A stretch of DNA of 64,000 bases. Origin: UBA5314 sp040217815. Its GTDB lineage: Bacteria; Bacillota; Syntrophomonadia; Syntrophomonadales; Syntrophomonadaceae. The notes under the pieces were generated by a model that was not told the DNA's origin, did no database searches, and saw only the letters and a list, made by a program, of their open reading frames with translations. Positions 28,301 to 37,359 of this stretch are shown here, piece after piece. Made by a program: the position numbers and the translations under genes. The stretch is from NCBI GenBank assembly GCA_040217815.1, contig JBEHWI010000001.1, positions 136,039 to 200,038 of the forward strand. Reading direction: 5' to 3'. Numbering within the stretch: the stretch's first letter is position 1; each line of letters starts with the position of its first letter.

Positions 28301-28930
28301 CTCCGCTTTACGGCTAAGCTCTTCTTTTCTTGTCTTCAGTTCACTTAGAATATCATTTAAGCGCAGAATATCATTGGCCGAACTCTGAATGCGTTGTTTT
28401 ACCTCATCGCGTTTTTGCCGGTGGCGGATTATCCCGGAGGCCTCCTCCAACATTAGCCGCCGGTCCATCGGGTGCCCGTTTAAAACCTGTTCCAGCTCGC
28501 CCTGGCTTATTATGGAATATCCCCTTTTGCCTACTCCGGTGCCGGTGAACAGGCTGTTTATATCCTTCATGCGAACCCTGGATTTATTTAGATAGAACTC
28601 GCTTTCACCGTCGCGAAAAACCTTGCGGCCCAGGGTTATTTCGCTGAAATCCAGGGGCAGCTTCTTGTGGGCATTATCCAGGGTCAGTTCAACGAAAGCC
28701 ATACCCTGACTTTTTTTTCGATCACTGCCATGGAAAATGACGTCTTCGCCCTTCTGTCCCCGCAGGTGGCGAATATTTATTTCCCCCAGAACCCAGCGGA
28801 CCGCGTCAACTATATTGCTTTTGCCGCACCCGTTGGGTCCAACAATTATATTTATGCCAGGTCCCAACATGATTTCCGTGTTGTCGGCAAAGGTCTTAAA
28901 ACCTTTAATATCCAATCGTTTAAGAAACAC
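25355..28930 (-). CDS. smc: Chromosome segregation protein SMC
   Basis: A 1191-residue SMC ATPase that compacts and organises the chromosome. Walker A GPNGCGKSNIVDAVRW is at about residues 32-47; long coiled coils flank a hinge at about 515-640 (GIRGLVGEIIKVPAGLE...). The C-terminal head has the signature LLSGGEKAL and Walker B ILDEIDASLDD. It is followed by ftsY. Length and order are standard. The scpA/scpB partners are not in the window. Confidence 0.98.
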   Translation of the reverse strand: MFLKRLDIKGFKTFADNTEIMLGPGINIIVGPNGCGKSNIVDAVRWVLGEINIRHLRGQKGEDVIFHGSDRKKSQGMAFVELTLDNAHKKLPLDFSEITLGRKVFRDGESEFYLNKSRVRMKDINSLFTGTGVGKRGYSIISQGELEQVLNGHPMDRRLMLEEASGIIRHRQKRDEVKQRIQSSANDILRLNDILSELKTRKEELSRKAEKATVYKGLSSRLEVKERNLMQGEIARIQAYLEPQRQHWQDEQEALVVLHQDIGARETALQQEEEGLQETMQAYKEVRENKHQGESQVAGLQTEIRLAQERIQNCRERQDDAREDAVKYNDMLKNLNSDLDERLRDLEQEQLGYQSRLMEKKELQDSINEGEQHLDEIRTEFEETRSTIFEKVQAESELKNTINRQEDILRRAEERKERLAVTASELVLRIKSCSEKGEELQGRKVELGKELVKNNDWLTKMEEQRRDGALAIQKLDEDFRKREEETGRCQSRLASIRDMDRDLVGYSQAAKQIIQAGRDNRLRGIRGLVGEIIKVPAGLETAIDTAIGRGLENVIVDKADQAREAIDWLKAKKAGRLTFIPLDILRVQKVPQAVRENWAGYKGVLGLASELVEYADTYARAVEYLLGRVLVVENLDQAVRLFKGLKYPLRIVSLDGESINLAGAISGGARTTQTNSPLQRKGEERKLVQLLEEYQSAGKLNREQRQEQGRLLGELDGQILELKGQCLECRLQYEMTEKQLDDLNIEKENLENEHLRTLRGSTELKQEITDLASELETLQGQAQAVREESKDMDGLLEGLRETIERAQREHEVRKERLRSLEQQLSMKERELESAKNNFRQFEQVRDSYQQSAQEAANLIQGLEAEVLRESRRQEELEGSLQENFAGLNTINIRLQGLEEEDKKQRSRLSRARRELGPIKQELAERESRLREVEIDVARAETELDAARRRWWERFSCQPPSVSDIIPDPVDLKNWELMIEELKQEIEVLGPVDLESIQEYAEASARCDFLEAQYEDLCTGRDSLQALLKETEKLMDREFAGFFVLANESFKQTFVDIFGGGEASLHIENGADRLESGVNIEVKIPGKRIQALNLLSGGEKALTCIAFVFSLLRLKPVPFCILDEIDASLDDSNLIKFTDFVKTMAGDIQFIMITHRQATIESGEKIYGITMPEKGVSSVLTLNLREAAELAG

Positions 28931-29028
28931 CCGCTGTCCTCCTAAAGATGATCACTGCCTGTAATTCCGCCGCGTGGAAAGCCAGGCAGTCTGATGCTAT
29001 CCTCCCACTAAAGCCAATAATATCATAT

Positions 29029-30156
29029 TCACGTTGTTTTTAGGCCTTCAATATATCGATCTGATATGGTATTAATAGGATCGCTGCGGCGCTGTACAAA
29101 TCCTTTCCGATCCAGCCGCCATTCACATCCTCCAGGTATAGATGCCGCAATTTCATCGGGAATTATATCCTCCCGCCCGGTAGCTGACAAATTCTTAAGT
29201 CCTAAACTCTGTTGAATTTCTACCAGATTTCTTCGCTTGTTGCCAATCATTTTTGACAGATCCCTGTGGTTTACCAGAAGAGAAATGCTACGTATATCAG
29301 GGATTTCCCGTTCGATATCACCGAGCAGCATCATGGCTTGTTCTTTAAAAACGGCCTGTTTGACCAGTTCTCCAAAGGCCGGGTGATAGGGTCCAGCCAA
29401 TACAGTTCCCGAGCTGCGCAGCTCTTCCCCGGAGTGGAGCCCAATTCTGACCACAGGTATGTTATTGTCCTGAAAAGCAATGTACATCTCCTTGCTGAGT
29501 TCAACCGCCTGGTACAGGCTTAAGGGTTTATACGTTCCATTAGACAGCATGTTTTCTAAACCCGTATCTTTTATGACCAGGGTAGGGTATATCCTCACCA
29601 GATCAGGTGCCAGGCGTACAGCAATTCTGGTGCTGTGGTATACAGCCGCCTCATTGTCACCGGGCAGTCCCAGCATCAACTGGATGCCCAGGGAAAACCC
29701 GGCCGCTTTTACCATCCGACAGGCTTCTTCAGCCTTCCTGGCTGAATATTCCCGACCTGACATCACAAGAACCCGGTCATCAAAAGATTGGATGCCCAGC
29801 TCAATGGTAGATACCCCCCACCCCTTCAGAAAAGCCAGAACCTTTTGATCAATACAGTCCGGCCTGGTGGAAAGACGCACACCCGTGAGCAGTCCCCTGC
29901 GCAGGTAAGGCATCGCTACAGCCAGATAAGCTTCCTGGGTGGACTCGGGTAAAGCGGTAAAGCTGCCTCCAAAAAAAGCCAGCTCAACTTCGGTTTGATT
30001 CCGGTCCATAGTCGACAGGTGTTTTTGAATTAAATCTGGTATATCGGAGGGGGGAGGAGCGAGACCAGGCCTGCTTATCCGGTTTTGATCACAAAACAGG
30101 CATTTGTAGGGACATCCCAGATGGGGAATAAACACCGCAATATTGGCATGTTTCAT
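29029..30156 (-). CDS. Radical SAM protein, Elp3-like conserved family between rnc and smc
   Basis: A 375-residue radical SAM enzyme with the cluster motif CPYKCLFCDQ near residue 15 and FFGGSFTALP near residue 63. It belongs to the conserved Elp3-type group that in Clostridia is found next to rnc. It has no GNAT acetyltransferase domain, so it is not a full Elp3. Function is unknown; a tRNA or metabolite modification is only a guess. Its ATG overlaps the rnc stop (ATGA), so it is co-translated with RNase III. Confidence 0.85.
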   Translation of the reverse strand: MKHANIAVFIPHLGCPYKCLFCDQNRISRPGLAPPPSDIPDLIQKHLSTMDRNQTEVELAFFGGSFTALPESTQEAYLAVAMPYLRRGLLTGVRLSTRPDCIDQKVLAFLKGWGVSTIELGIQSFDDRVLVMSGREYSARKAEEACRMVKAAGFSLGIQLMLGLPGDNEAAVYHSTRIAVRLAPDLVRIYPTLVIKDTGLENMLSNGTYKPLSLYQAVELSKEMYIAFQDNNIPVVRIGLHSGEELRSSGTVLAGPYHPAFGELVKQAVFKEQAMMLLGDIEREIPDIRSISLLVNHRDLSKMIGNKRRNLVEIQQSLGLKNLSATGREDIIPDEIAASIPGGCEWRLDRKGFVQRRSDPINTISDRYIEGLKTT

Positions 30157-30869
30157 TGACGCTTCCCCTTGCTCAGGCTCTCAATGTAGCTGACTCGAGT
30201 CAGGGCCTTCTCAGCTGCTCTTTGTTCAGCTTCTTTCTTGCTCTTTCCCTCACCGGTAGCCAGTTGTTCACCCCGGTAGTATACTCCGGTGACAAAGGTT
30301 TTATCATGGGCCGGTCCATATTCGTCAACCACAGAATAATGCACATTATCCTTGTCCCAGGCCTGCACCAGTTCCTGCAGCCGTGATTTATAGTCATAAT
30401 AATCACCGCGGGCTGTTTCTAAAATAATGTCCTCAAGATATTTCATGATAAAATCGCGGGCAGTTGCATAGCCCTGGTCCAGGTAAACAGCACCTATAAC
30501 TGCTTCGGCAGCATCAGCCAGAATGGACTTTCGCATACGCCCGCCGGACATTTCCTCTCCCCGACCTAATAGGATATATGGAGCCAGATGCAAATGACTG
30601 GCTACACTGACCAGGGCCTTTTCGCACACCACCCTGGCTCTGATTTTGGTCAGCTCGCCTTCGGCCTTATTGCCGTAATGGTTATAGAGATATTCGGCCA
30701 CTGCCAGATTGAGCACCGCATCACCCAAGAATTCCAACCTCTGGTTATTGCCCGAGGTGTTTCTTTCCTGGGCATAGGAAGGGTGGGTCAAAGCCATTAG
30801 CATCAATTCTTCATGGTTAAACTGTATACCAAGCTCCTCAAGGAATTTACGGGGAACCTTTCTTTCCAT
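30153..30869 (-). CDS. rnc: Ribonuclease III
   Basis: A 238-residue double-strand-specific endonuclease that processes rRNA and mRNA. The RNase III signature NQRLEFLGDAVLNL is present and a second catalytic acidic region follows; the C-terminal third is a dsRNA-binding domain (KSRLQELVQAWD..., GEGKSKKEAEQRAA). I take the ATG at 30869 (MERKVPRK) behind GGGAGG; a longer frame to 30977 lies in the plsX tail and is not needed. It is in the order plsX-rnc-radical SAM-smc-ftsY. Confidence 0.95.
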   Translation of the reverse strand: MERKVPRKFLEELGIQFNHEELMLMALTHPSYAQERNTSGNNQRLEFLGDAVLNLAVAEYLYNHYGNKAEGELTKIRARVVCEKALVSVASHLHLAPYILLGRGEEMSGGRMRKSILADAAEAVIGAVYLDQGYATARDFIMKYLEDIILETARGDYYDYKSRLQELVQAWDKDNVHYSVVDEYGPAHDKTFVTGVYYRGEQLATGEGKSKKEAEQRAAEKALTRVSYIESLSKGKRQ

Positions 30870-30912
30870 AGGTCGCCCTCCCTTCTTGGGCTTTAAAAAG
30901 AACCTGTAACGC

Positions 30913-31872
30913 TTACTCCCGGGTCTGCTCAATTGCTTCCCTCTGCATGCCAATAATGTCCTTTTGGCCGCATTCATAGGCAGCTTTCATCCCGTAATAG
31001 ACTGCATCGCGATTGGAACTGCCGTGGCATACAATACTGATGCCATTGACTCCGAGAAGCGGTGCGCCACCTACCTTGGTATAATCCAGCTTTTCGAAAA
31101 CGGCTGGCAGCCGGCCAAATTCCTTGACCACTTCCCGGGCTATGAACATTGCGGCGCCTTCCAGGGTTTTTATTACGACATTGCCCACAAAACCATCACA
31201 AACAACTACATCGGCTTTGCCCAGCAATAGATCGCGCCCTTCAATATTGCCAATAAATTTCAGATTACTTTGCTTCTTCAATAATTCATAGGTTTCAACA
31301 CTGACGCTGTTTCCCTTTCCCTCTTCCTCGCCATTGTTGAGTAAAGCTATTCTTGGTTCCGGGTTCCCGGTGACGATCGTGGCATAGGTTTTACCAAGTA
31401 CAGCAAACTGCAGCAGTTGTTTGGGGCGGCAATCCACATTGGCCCCCACATCAACCAGCAGGGTGGCCAGGTCCTTAGCCCCGGGCAGCGGGGTAACAAT
31501 AGGTGACCGTTCCACGCCTTCCATTCTGCCCAGGATAAAAATCGCCGCCGCCATCTGCGCTCCCGTGCTTCCACAGGATAATACCGCATCTGCCAGACCT
31601 TGTTTTACCAATCCGGTAGCTATTACTATAGAAGCGTCTTTCTTTTTTCGCAAGGCGTACGCGGGAGATTCATCCATAGTGATAACTTCGCTGGCCCCAA
31701 CGCAGCTAACCAGATCACTTTTGGAACCAATAAGCTGCATTTCCTTTTCTACGACATCGGCATTACCTACCAGGAAAACCTGGTTCCCGGTCTCTTCAGC
31801 CCATTTCCAGGCCCCGGCGATGACTTCACCCGGCCCCCGATCACTGCCCATAACATCTACTGCTATCTTCAT
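30913..31872 (-). CDS. plsX: Phosphate acyltransferase PlsX
   Basis: A 319-residue enzyme that makes acyl-phosphate from acyl-ACP for phospholipid synthesis. It begins MKIAVDVMGSDRGPGEVI, the family N-terminus, and contains LSCGSTGAQMAA, VDVGANVDCRPKQL and the C-terminal GGAPLLGVNGI. It follows rpmF, the usual Gram-positive and Gram-negative order yceD-rpmF-plsX. No fapR lies between. Acyl carrier protein and fabD are not in the window. Confidence 0.96.
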   Translation of the reverse strand: MKIAVDVMGSDRGPGEVIAGAWKWAEETGNQVFLVGNADVVEKEMQLIGSKSDLVSCVGASEVITMDESPAYALRKKKDASIVIATGLVKQGLADAVLSCGSTGAQMAAAIFILGRMEGVERSPIVTPLPGAKDLATLLVDVGANVDCRPKQLLQFAVLGKTYATIVTGNPEPRIALLNNGEEEGKGNSVSVETYELLKKQSNLKFIGNIEGRDLLLGKADVVVCDGFVGNVVIKTLEGAAMFIAREVVKEFGRLPAVFEKLDYTKVGGAPLLGVNGISIVCHGSSNRDAVYYGMKAAYECGQKDIIGMQREAIEQTRE

Positions 31873-31960
31873 CGGCTTCCTCCTTAAAAAACAAAAAGTA
31901 AGCTACAAGCCTTAACAGACTACATACCTTACTTCTTGACTGGAATTTAATCCAACCGGG

Positions 31961-32131
31961 CTACATAACATTTTTGCCTTTATAAAAGCCGCAGCCCAAA
32001 CATGCCCGATGCGGCATTTTAAGTTCATGGCATTGGGGACATTCCACCAGGCCCGGCTTATCGATCTTTCTCCATTCTGCCCGGCGCTTGTTTTTACGGG
32101 AATGACCTTGACGTCTTTTGGGAACACCCAT
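31961..32131 (-). CDS. rpmF: 50S ribosomal protein L32
   Basis: A 56-residue ribosomal protein starting MGVPKRRQGHSRKNKRRAEW. The zinc-ribbon form is present: Cys31 and Cys34, then Cys44 and Cys47. It lies between yceD and plsX on the same strand. An AAGGAGG site precedes the ATG. The 88 bases to plsX hold no other gene. Confidence 0.95.
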   Translation of the reverse strand: MGVPKRRQGHSRKNKRRAEWRKIDKPGLVECPQCHELKMPHRACLGCGFYKGKNVM

Positions 32132-32147
32132 CTTAGGGACCTCCTTC

Positions 32148-32648
32148 TTATTTTAAGTTCTTTAGCTTCTCCCACCGGGGATCGATATCGTCGCTTCCAC
32201 AAAAACAGGCCTTTTCGTTCCTGTTGCAGCCGCAGACTGGGCACAAACCCTTACAGTCCTCTCTGCATACCGGAATAAATGGCAGTTCGGTTACCAGATA
32301 TTCCCCGATTATAGGTTCTACATCCACCAATCCGGAACCATAGACGAGAAAATTATCATCCATTTCGTTCATGGCTTCCTTCAATTCTTCACCTACGATA
32401 AAGAGCACCTGGGTGGATATAGGCCAGATAAGTGTTTCCAGGCAACGTGAACAGGTTAGCGCAACTCGAGTATCGACAACACCCCTGGCACTGAAATAAT
32501 CGCCGTTGTTGTGCACCTGTAGAGATACCTTCACCGGGTCCAGGAAACTGCCTTGCTCGCCAAGCAATTCATTATTGCCTTGATACTCAAGCTCGAAGTT
32601 TTCGCTCTTGCCCGGGTAAAGTTTTAACGTTCTCAGGTCAATCTTCAT
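32148..32648 (-). CDS. yceD: DUF177 (YceD-like) protein
   Basis: A 166-residue member of DUF177, commonly linked to rpmF and to 23S rRNA or ribosome assembly (role inferred from context). It has CSRCLE near residue 80 and a C-terminal cysteine-rich block CREDCKGLCPVCGCNRNE...CFCG, likely a metal site. I start at MKIDLRTLKLY (32648) behind GGGGTG; an upstream extension to 32693 adds a hydrophobic stretch unlike the family. It ends 16 bases before rpmF. Confidence 0.88.
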   Translation of the reverse strand: MKIDLRTLKLYPGKSENFELEYQGNNELLGEQGSFLDPVKVSLQVHNNGDYFSARGVVDTRVALTCSRCLETLIWPISTQVLFIVGEELKEAMNEMDDNFLVYGSGLVDVEPIIGEYLVTELPFIPVCREDCKGLCPVCGCNRNEKACFCGSDDIDPRWEKLKNLK

Positions 32649-32740
32649 TGTCTGCACCCCGAAAAACACCAGATTAATTATAGTCTGCCCCAATTCCTAT
32701 TGTCAACCAAGGAAAGGGTATTTTTCTTGGTATGAATTAA

Positions 32741-32781
32741 ATTAGAAAGGGGCGGGTAGCTTTAACCCGCCCCTTTTTTTT
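32741..32781 (-). terminator. Terminator after ackA (bidirectional type)
   Basis: GGGGCGGGT (32749-32757) pairs with ACCCGCCCC (32765-32773) around a seven-base loop. It is just past the ackA stop. Read leftward the following bases are TTTCTAATTTAATT; read rightward there is an eight-T tract, which is stronger but has no gene feeding into it. Confidence 0.75.
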
Positions 32782-32784
32782 ACC

Positions 32785-33978
32785 CTATTTTGCCAGTCCA
32801 AAAGTATCCCGGGCAATAACCAGTTCTTCATTGGTCGGGATGACAAAAATACGAACTTTGGAGTCTTCGGTTGAAACATCAATCTGTTTGCCTCTTACAT
32901 TGTTCTTGGCAACGTCCATCTTGATGCCCAGAGCTTCGAGATCTTTACAGATGTTTTCGCGCATACCGATACCGTTTTCGCCAACACCGGCGGTGAATAC
33001 GATGCAGTCGCAGCCGTTCAGCTTCGCATAGTAATTGCCAATGTAACCCTTGATCTTGTTGTAGTATACGTCGAGGGCCATCTGAGCTCTTTGGTTGCCG
33101 GAAGCGGCAGCTTCATCGATATCACGCAAGTCGTTGGATACCCCGGAGAGTCCCAGCATACCAGACTTTTTATTGAAATAGCTGTTGGCTTCGGAAGAAT
33201 TCATATTCAGCTTTTCCATTAAGAAGAAAACGATAGCGGGGTCGATGTCGCCGGAGCGGGTGCCCATGACCAGACCTTCCAGAGGGGTGAATCCCATGGT
33301 TGTGTCAACAACCTTGCCGTCCTTGATGGCAGCCATACTGGCGCCATTGCCCAGGTGCAGGGTGATGATTTTGCAGTCTTCATATTTCTTGCCCAGCATT
33401 TCAGCAGCCTGGTGAGCTACATAGAAATGGGAAGTTCCATGGAAACCATAGCGGCGTACGTGATACTTTTCGTAGACTTCATAGGGCAGAGCATACATAT
33501 AGTTGGAGGGCCCCATAGTCTGATGGAAAGCGGTGTCAAATACGGCTACGTGTTTAACATTGGGCATAAGTTCCTGGCAGGCTTCAATTCCCATCAGGTT
33601 GGGAGGATTGTGCAGGGGAGCGATGTCGAAGCAGTCACGGATAACTTTCTTAACTTCATCGGTGATGACTACGGAAGAAGCAAAGTTTTCACCGCCATGC
33701 ACAACACGGTGGCCAACGGCTCCGATTTCATCCATGCTCTTAATGCAGCCATACTCAGAATTTACGAGAACTTCCAAAACCAGTTTCATTCCGAAAGTGT
33801 GATCAGGCAGGTCTTTCTTTATAACGACTTTGTCCTTGCCCTGGGGTTTGTGCTCCAGGGTGCTTCCCGGAATACCTACGCGGTCAACCAAACCTACGGC
33901 CAAAACTGACTCATCCGTCATGTCCATGACCTGATATTTGATTGATGAACTTCCACAGTTAACGACGAGAACCTTCAT
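32785..33978 (-). CDS. ackA: Acetate kinase
   Basis: A 397-residue kinase that makes ATP from acetyl phosphate, the substrate-level step of acetate-producing anaerobes. Motifs: MKVLVVNCGSSSIKYQ at the N-terminus, HRVVHGGE, GFHGTSHFYVA, LHLGNGAS and FTAGVGENG. The ATG at 33978 is ten bases past GAGGAGG; the ATG at 33987 is only one base past it. It lies 72 bases after pta on the same strand. Together they give ATP from the acetyl-CoA of fatty-acid oxidation. Confidence 0.97.
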   Translation of the reverse strand: MKVLVVNCGSSSIKYQVMDMTDESVLAVGLVDRVGIPGSTLEHKPQGKDKVVIKKDLPDHTFGMKLVLEVLVNSEYGCIKSMDEIGAVGHRVVHGGENFASSVVITDEVKKVIRDCFDIAPLHNPPNLMGIEACQELMPNVKHVAVFDTAFHQTMGPSNYMYALPYEVYEKYHVRRYGFHGTSHFYVAHQAAEMLGKKYEDCKIITLHLGNGASMAAIKDGKVVDTTMGFTPLEGLVMGTRSGDIDPAIVFFLMEKLNMNSSEANSYFNKKSGMLGLSGVSNDLRDIDEAAASGNQRAQMALDVYYNKIKGYIGNYYAKLNGCDCIVFTAGVGENGIGMRENICKDLEALGIKMDVAKNNVRGKQIDVSTEDSKVRIFVIPTNEELVIARDTFGLAK

Positions 33979-34049
33979 CCAATACATACCTCCTCAGAAT
34001 GTGTGTTATCTCAAGGTATAAGAATTCGCATCTCTCCCCATACCTTTAG

Positions 34050-35042
34050 TTACGCCCGAACTACAACATTTGCCGTTACGTTGACAATATCTTCTACACT
34101 ACAGCCTCTGGACAGGTCGTTGACCGGTTTGGCTAAACCTTGCAGGATAGGTCCAATGGCTTCAGCTTTAGCCAGTCTTTGTACCAGCTTGTACCCTATG
34201 TTTCCAGCGTTGATATCCGGGAATATCAAAACATTGCAGGAGCCGGCGACCAAGCTGCCGGGAGCCTTGGAGGCACCAACGCTGGGTACTATAGCCGCAT
34301 CGAACTGCATTTCTCCATCAACTTTTAGATGAGGATATTTTTCCTTGGCGATCTTGGTAGCTTCAACCATCTTGTCAACTGAAGGATCGCTGGCACTTCC
34401 CTTGGTAGAGAAAGAAAGCATACCTACTTTAGGATCCTTCATGCCGCACAATACGGTGGCTGTTTCATGGGAAGCGGCTGCGAAAGCGGCTAATTCTTCG
34501 GGCTTGGGATAAATGGATACGGCGCAGTCGGCAAATACGAAAGTGCCTGCATCACCGAATTCACAATTGGGAACTATCATGACAAAGGCACCGGATACGG
34601 CGGGGATGCCAGGGGCTGTTTTTATAATCTGAAGGGCTGGACGCAATACATTGCCGGTAGTATTTTCAGCACCGGCCACTTCGCCGTCAGCCTTTTCCAT
34701 CTTAACCATCATGGAAGCGAAGAACAGGGGATCCAGCATGCTTGCCTTGGCTTTGTCCAGGTCTACACCTTTGCTCTTGCGCATTTCATAGAATGCCTGA
34801 ACAAAATCGTCAAAATAAGGAGCCTTGCCGGGATCTATAATTTCGGCTCCTGTCAGATCAGCTCCAACCTTGCCAGCTAGATCCTTGATTGCGGCTTCGT
34901 TACCGAGCAGAATGGGATAGGCGATTTTATTGTCCACTATTCCCTTAATAGCCTTAAGGGTTCTTTCCTCAGTTCCCTCCGGTAAAACGATTCTCTTGGG
35001 GTTTTGTGCCGCCTTGGCTCTGATTTCCTCTAGTAGTGTCAT
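34050..35042 (-). CDS. pta: Phosphate acetyltransferase
   Basis: A 330-residue short-form phosphotransacetylase that converts acetyl-CoA to acetyl phosphate. Family features include RIVLPEGTEERTLKA near residue 20, then GMVKMEKADG-type and LSFSTKGSA segments and VADSVQYDAAI-like DGEMQFDAAIVP near residue 225. I start at MTLLEEIRAKA (35042) with GGGAGG upstream; the extension to 35084 has no ribosome site. It is immediately upstream of ackA. It lacks the extra N-terminal domains of enterobacterial Pta. Confidence 0.96.
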   Translation of the reverse strand: MTLLEEIRAKAAQNPKRIVLPEGTEERTLKAIKGIVDNKIAYPILLGNEAAIKDLAGKVGADLTGAEIIDPGKAPYFDDFVQAFYEMRKSKGVDLDKAKASMLDPLFFASMMVKMEKADGEVAGAENTTGNVLRPALQIIKTAPGIPAVSGAFVMIVPNCEFGDAGTFVFADCAVSIYPKPEELAAFAAASHETATVLCGMKDPKVGMLSFSTKGSASDPSVDKMVEATKIAKEKYPHLKVDGEMQFDAAIVPSVGASKAPGSLVAGSCNVLIFPDINAGNIGYKLVQRLAKAEAIGPILQGLAKPVNDLSRGCSVEDIVNVTANVVVRA

Positions 35043-35099
35043 CTTTTTTCCTCCCTTGTTTTTTAAAGCATAATTTAACTGCAAAACGCGCAGATTCCT

Positions 35100-35128
35100 T
35101 TGTTAATTTTAGCACAAAGGACTATACT
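35100..35128 (+). promoter_or_regulatory. Sigma-A-type promoter for tmcAL
   Basis: TTGTTA (35100-35105) and TATACT (35123-35128) with a 17-base spacer, 50 bases before the tmcAL start. It lies in the divergent gap between pta and tmcAL. Confidence 0.55.
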
Positions 35129-35178
35129 AGTGGTAAAATTTATCTTGCCTGACCACCCCGCTCAAAGGAGATTTGCCT

Positions 35179-36429
35179 GTGGCTGTCCTGGGAATAGTAG
35201 CTGAATTTAACCCATTTCATAACGGGCATCAGTACCTGCTAAAACAAACAATAGATCAGATCCAACCCTCCGCTGTAATATGTGTAATGAGCGGTAATTT
35301 CACGCAGAGAGGCGAGCCCGCTATATGCAATAAATGGGCCCGGGCCGAAATGGCTTTACAAGCCGGGGTCGACCTGATTATCGAATTGCCCTTTTGCTTT
35401 GCAGCCCGCAGCGCCTATTACTTTGCCCGTGGCGCCCTGTTAACCCTGCACAAAACTGGAGTTGTCTCGCATATTGCCTTCGGCAGTGAAAGCGGTAGAC
35501 TCGAACCCCTGACTTCCGTTGCCCAATTATTGGCCTCGGAGCCAGAAGCTTACCGGTCCCTGCTTAAAAAGTATTTAAACCAAGGCTTGAGTTTTCCAGT
35601 GGCTCGCTCCCACGCATTGCAGATAGCTCTGCCGCAGGATCTGCAAATAAGTGACATACTGCGCGGTTCCAACAATATCCTGGGTATAGAATACCTGCAT
35701 GTCATCTACGAAGAGAAACTTCCTCTGGTTCCCATAACCATCTGCCGACAGGGGTCTGATTACCACAGCACCGAACTGGGTTCTTATGCCAGCGCCAGCG
35801 CTATTCGTCTGGCTGCCGGGAAGGAAGATCCCTCCCCATTAATTTCCCCAACTATGCCGCTCCTAAGTTGGGATATTCTGCAACGGGAAATAACCAGAGG
35901 ATGCTCTCCGGTTTTGCCCAATGCTTTGGAACAAAGCATTCTGCTCAGGCTGCGCAGCATCTCAAAAGCCGATTTAGCAAAGATCTACGAAGTCACCGAA
36001 GGCCTGGAAAACCGCATCAAAGATGCGGCCCGAACCTGTACCACGCTTGATTCTATCAGGCACCGGATCAAATCCAAGCGCTACAGTCTGACCCGCATAG
36101 ACCGGGTACTTCTTTATGCTTTACTTTCCCTGTCCAAAGAGCAAATTGACTCATTTGACCGAACTGGACCGCAGTATTTGCATATCTTAGGTTTTTCGTC
36201 AAAAGGCCGAAAAATCCTTCAGGGTATTAAAAATAAATCCTCTCTGGATCTGCTTTTGCGGGGGAAAGATGTTGCCCGACTTTTAAATGATTCCAGCCAC
36301 CCAGGCGCTCAGATGCTGGCCCTGGATGTCATGGCCACCGACATTTATACACTGCTCTTCCCCAACCCGCTGCAAAGGACGGCCGGCCTGGACTTCACTA
36401 CTCCGCCAATCCAGACTATTCTTAGCTAG
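35179..36429 (+). CDS. tmcAL: tRNA(Met) cytidine acetate ligase (YlbM)
   Basis: A 416-residue nucleotidyltransferase-fold enzyme that uses acetate and ATP to acetylate C34 of elongator tRNA-Met. The nucleotide-binding signature GIVAEFNPFHNGH sits at residues about 4-16, and CVMSGNFTQRGEPAI and GSDYHS follow. The GTG at 35179 lies eight bases past AAAGGAG; a TTG at 35173 is too close. It is divergent from pta, and in the ylb neighbourhood (patatin, ylbJ, rsmD) as in Bacillus. Free acetate is plentiful in this metabolism, so placement next to pta-ackA may not be chance. Confidence 0.93.
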   Translation: MAVLGIVAEFNPFHNGHQYLLKQTIDQIQPSAVICVMSGNFTQRGEPAICNKWARAEMALQAGVDLIIELPFCFAARSAYYFARGALLTLHKTGVVSHIAFGSESGRLEPLTSVAQLLASEPEAYRSLLKKYLNQGLSFPVARSHALQIALPQDLQISDILRGSNNILGIEYLHVIYEEKLPLVPITICRQGSDYHSTELGSYASASAIRLAAGKEDPSPLISPTMPLLSWDILQREITRGCSPVLPNALEQSILLRLRSISKADLAKIYEVTEGLENRIKDAARTCTTLDSIRHRIKSKRYSLTRIDRVLLYALLSLSKEQIDSFDRTGPQYLHILGFSSKGRKILQGIKNKSSLDLLLRGKDVARLLNDSSHPGAQMLALDVMATDIYTLLFPNPLQRTAGLDFTTPPIQTILS

Positions 36430-36440
36430 TATTTAACACA

Positions 36441-37235
36441 TTAAGTGGCGGGCGAAAAATCCTTTATCTTTCGTTTAATAGTTTCTAAATGAGTTTCGGT
36501 CGCCTGCCTGCCCAGGGCAACTAATTCACCTGATTTGTTGAAGTCTCTTGAAGCGAAGTGTCCCACTTCCGGTTTAATAAGTATATCGGCCTGCTGGGAT
36601 ATCAGGTCAAACTGAGGTTTTTGCATAATATCTAGGGAAGTCATGATTACGTCCATCGCGGTGTTGATAACTACCTCCCGGGCGTGAGTATAGTTCACTT
36701 CAACAGCAATAACGATATCTGCCCCCTCGCCTTGTGCTACATCAACCGGCAAGCGGTTGGCCACCGCCCCATCGACTAAAATCATTTTGTCCAGATGGAC
36801 CGGCTGAAATACCCCGGGAATAGATATGCTGGCCCTTATGGCGTCAGCCACCGAACCTTCTTTAAATACAACCACTTCCCCTGATATAAGGTCGGTCGCA
36901 ACTGTTATAAAAGGGATATCAAGGTCGGCAAAGGTCTTTTTTTTGGTTAACAACTCCAGAAAATAGTGGATTTTTTTCCCTTCCATAAAACCCATCCGGG
37001 GGAGGCGAACGTCAAAAAGCAGACTGGTATCCATACATTCGATCAGGCGATCCAGCATATTTATTTTGGCCCCGGCGGCGTAGATTCCGCCTACCATGGC
37101 TCCCATACTGCAGCCAACTATAAGGTCAATAGGGATATTATTTTCCTCCAGAACCTGAATTACCCCTATATGAGCCAGACCCCGGGCGCTGCCCGAGCCC
37201 AAGACCAGACCGATCTTTGGCCTATCACCCTGCAT
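36441..37235 (-). CDS. Patatin-like phospholipase (YlbK/RssA family)
   Basis: A 264-residue patatin-fold hydrolase. The nucleophile elbow is GCSMG near residue 40, preceded by the oxyanion GSGSARG loop near residue 15, and the catalytic aspartate lies in VDGAVANRLP. The ATG at 37235 follows GGGGGG; an in-frame GTG at 37250 lies within that G-run. No signal peptide is seen, so it acts inside the cell. It is divergent from ylbJ. Substrate is unknown. Confidence 0.88.
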   Translation of the reverse strand: MQGDRPKIGLVLGSGSARGLAHIGVIQVLEENNIPIDLIVGCSMGAMVGGIYAAGAKINMLDRLIECMDTSLLFDVRLPRMGFMEGKKIHYFLELLTKKKTFADLDIPFITVATDLISGEVVVFKEGSVADAIRASISIPGVFQPVHLDKMILVDGAVANRLPVDVAQGEGADIVIAVEVNYTHAREVVINTAMDVIMTSLDIMQKPQFDLISQQADILIKPEVGHFASRDFNKSGELVALGRQATETHLETIKRKIKDFSPAT

Positions 37236-37359
37236 ATAATTCCCCCCCACTTCACCTTTTGATTATATGTAAAGCCAGCTTTCCAAATTAGAAAGCTTCT
37301 AAATCAAACTGGCGCAGACATATATATGTTTAAATTTGGTCTTGAAGGTTGAACAATAT

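Noticed and set aside
37336..37359. Longer TTG start for ylbJ
   Set aside because: The ATG at 37360 has a GAAGG site and gives a standard membrane-protein N-terminus.
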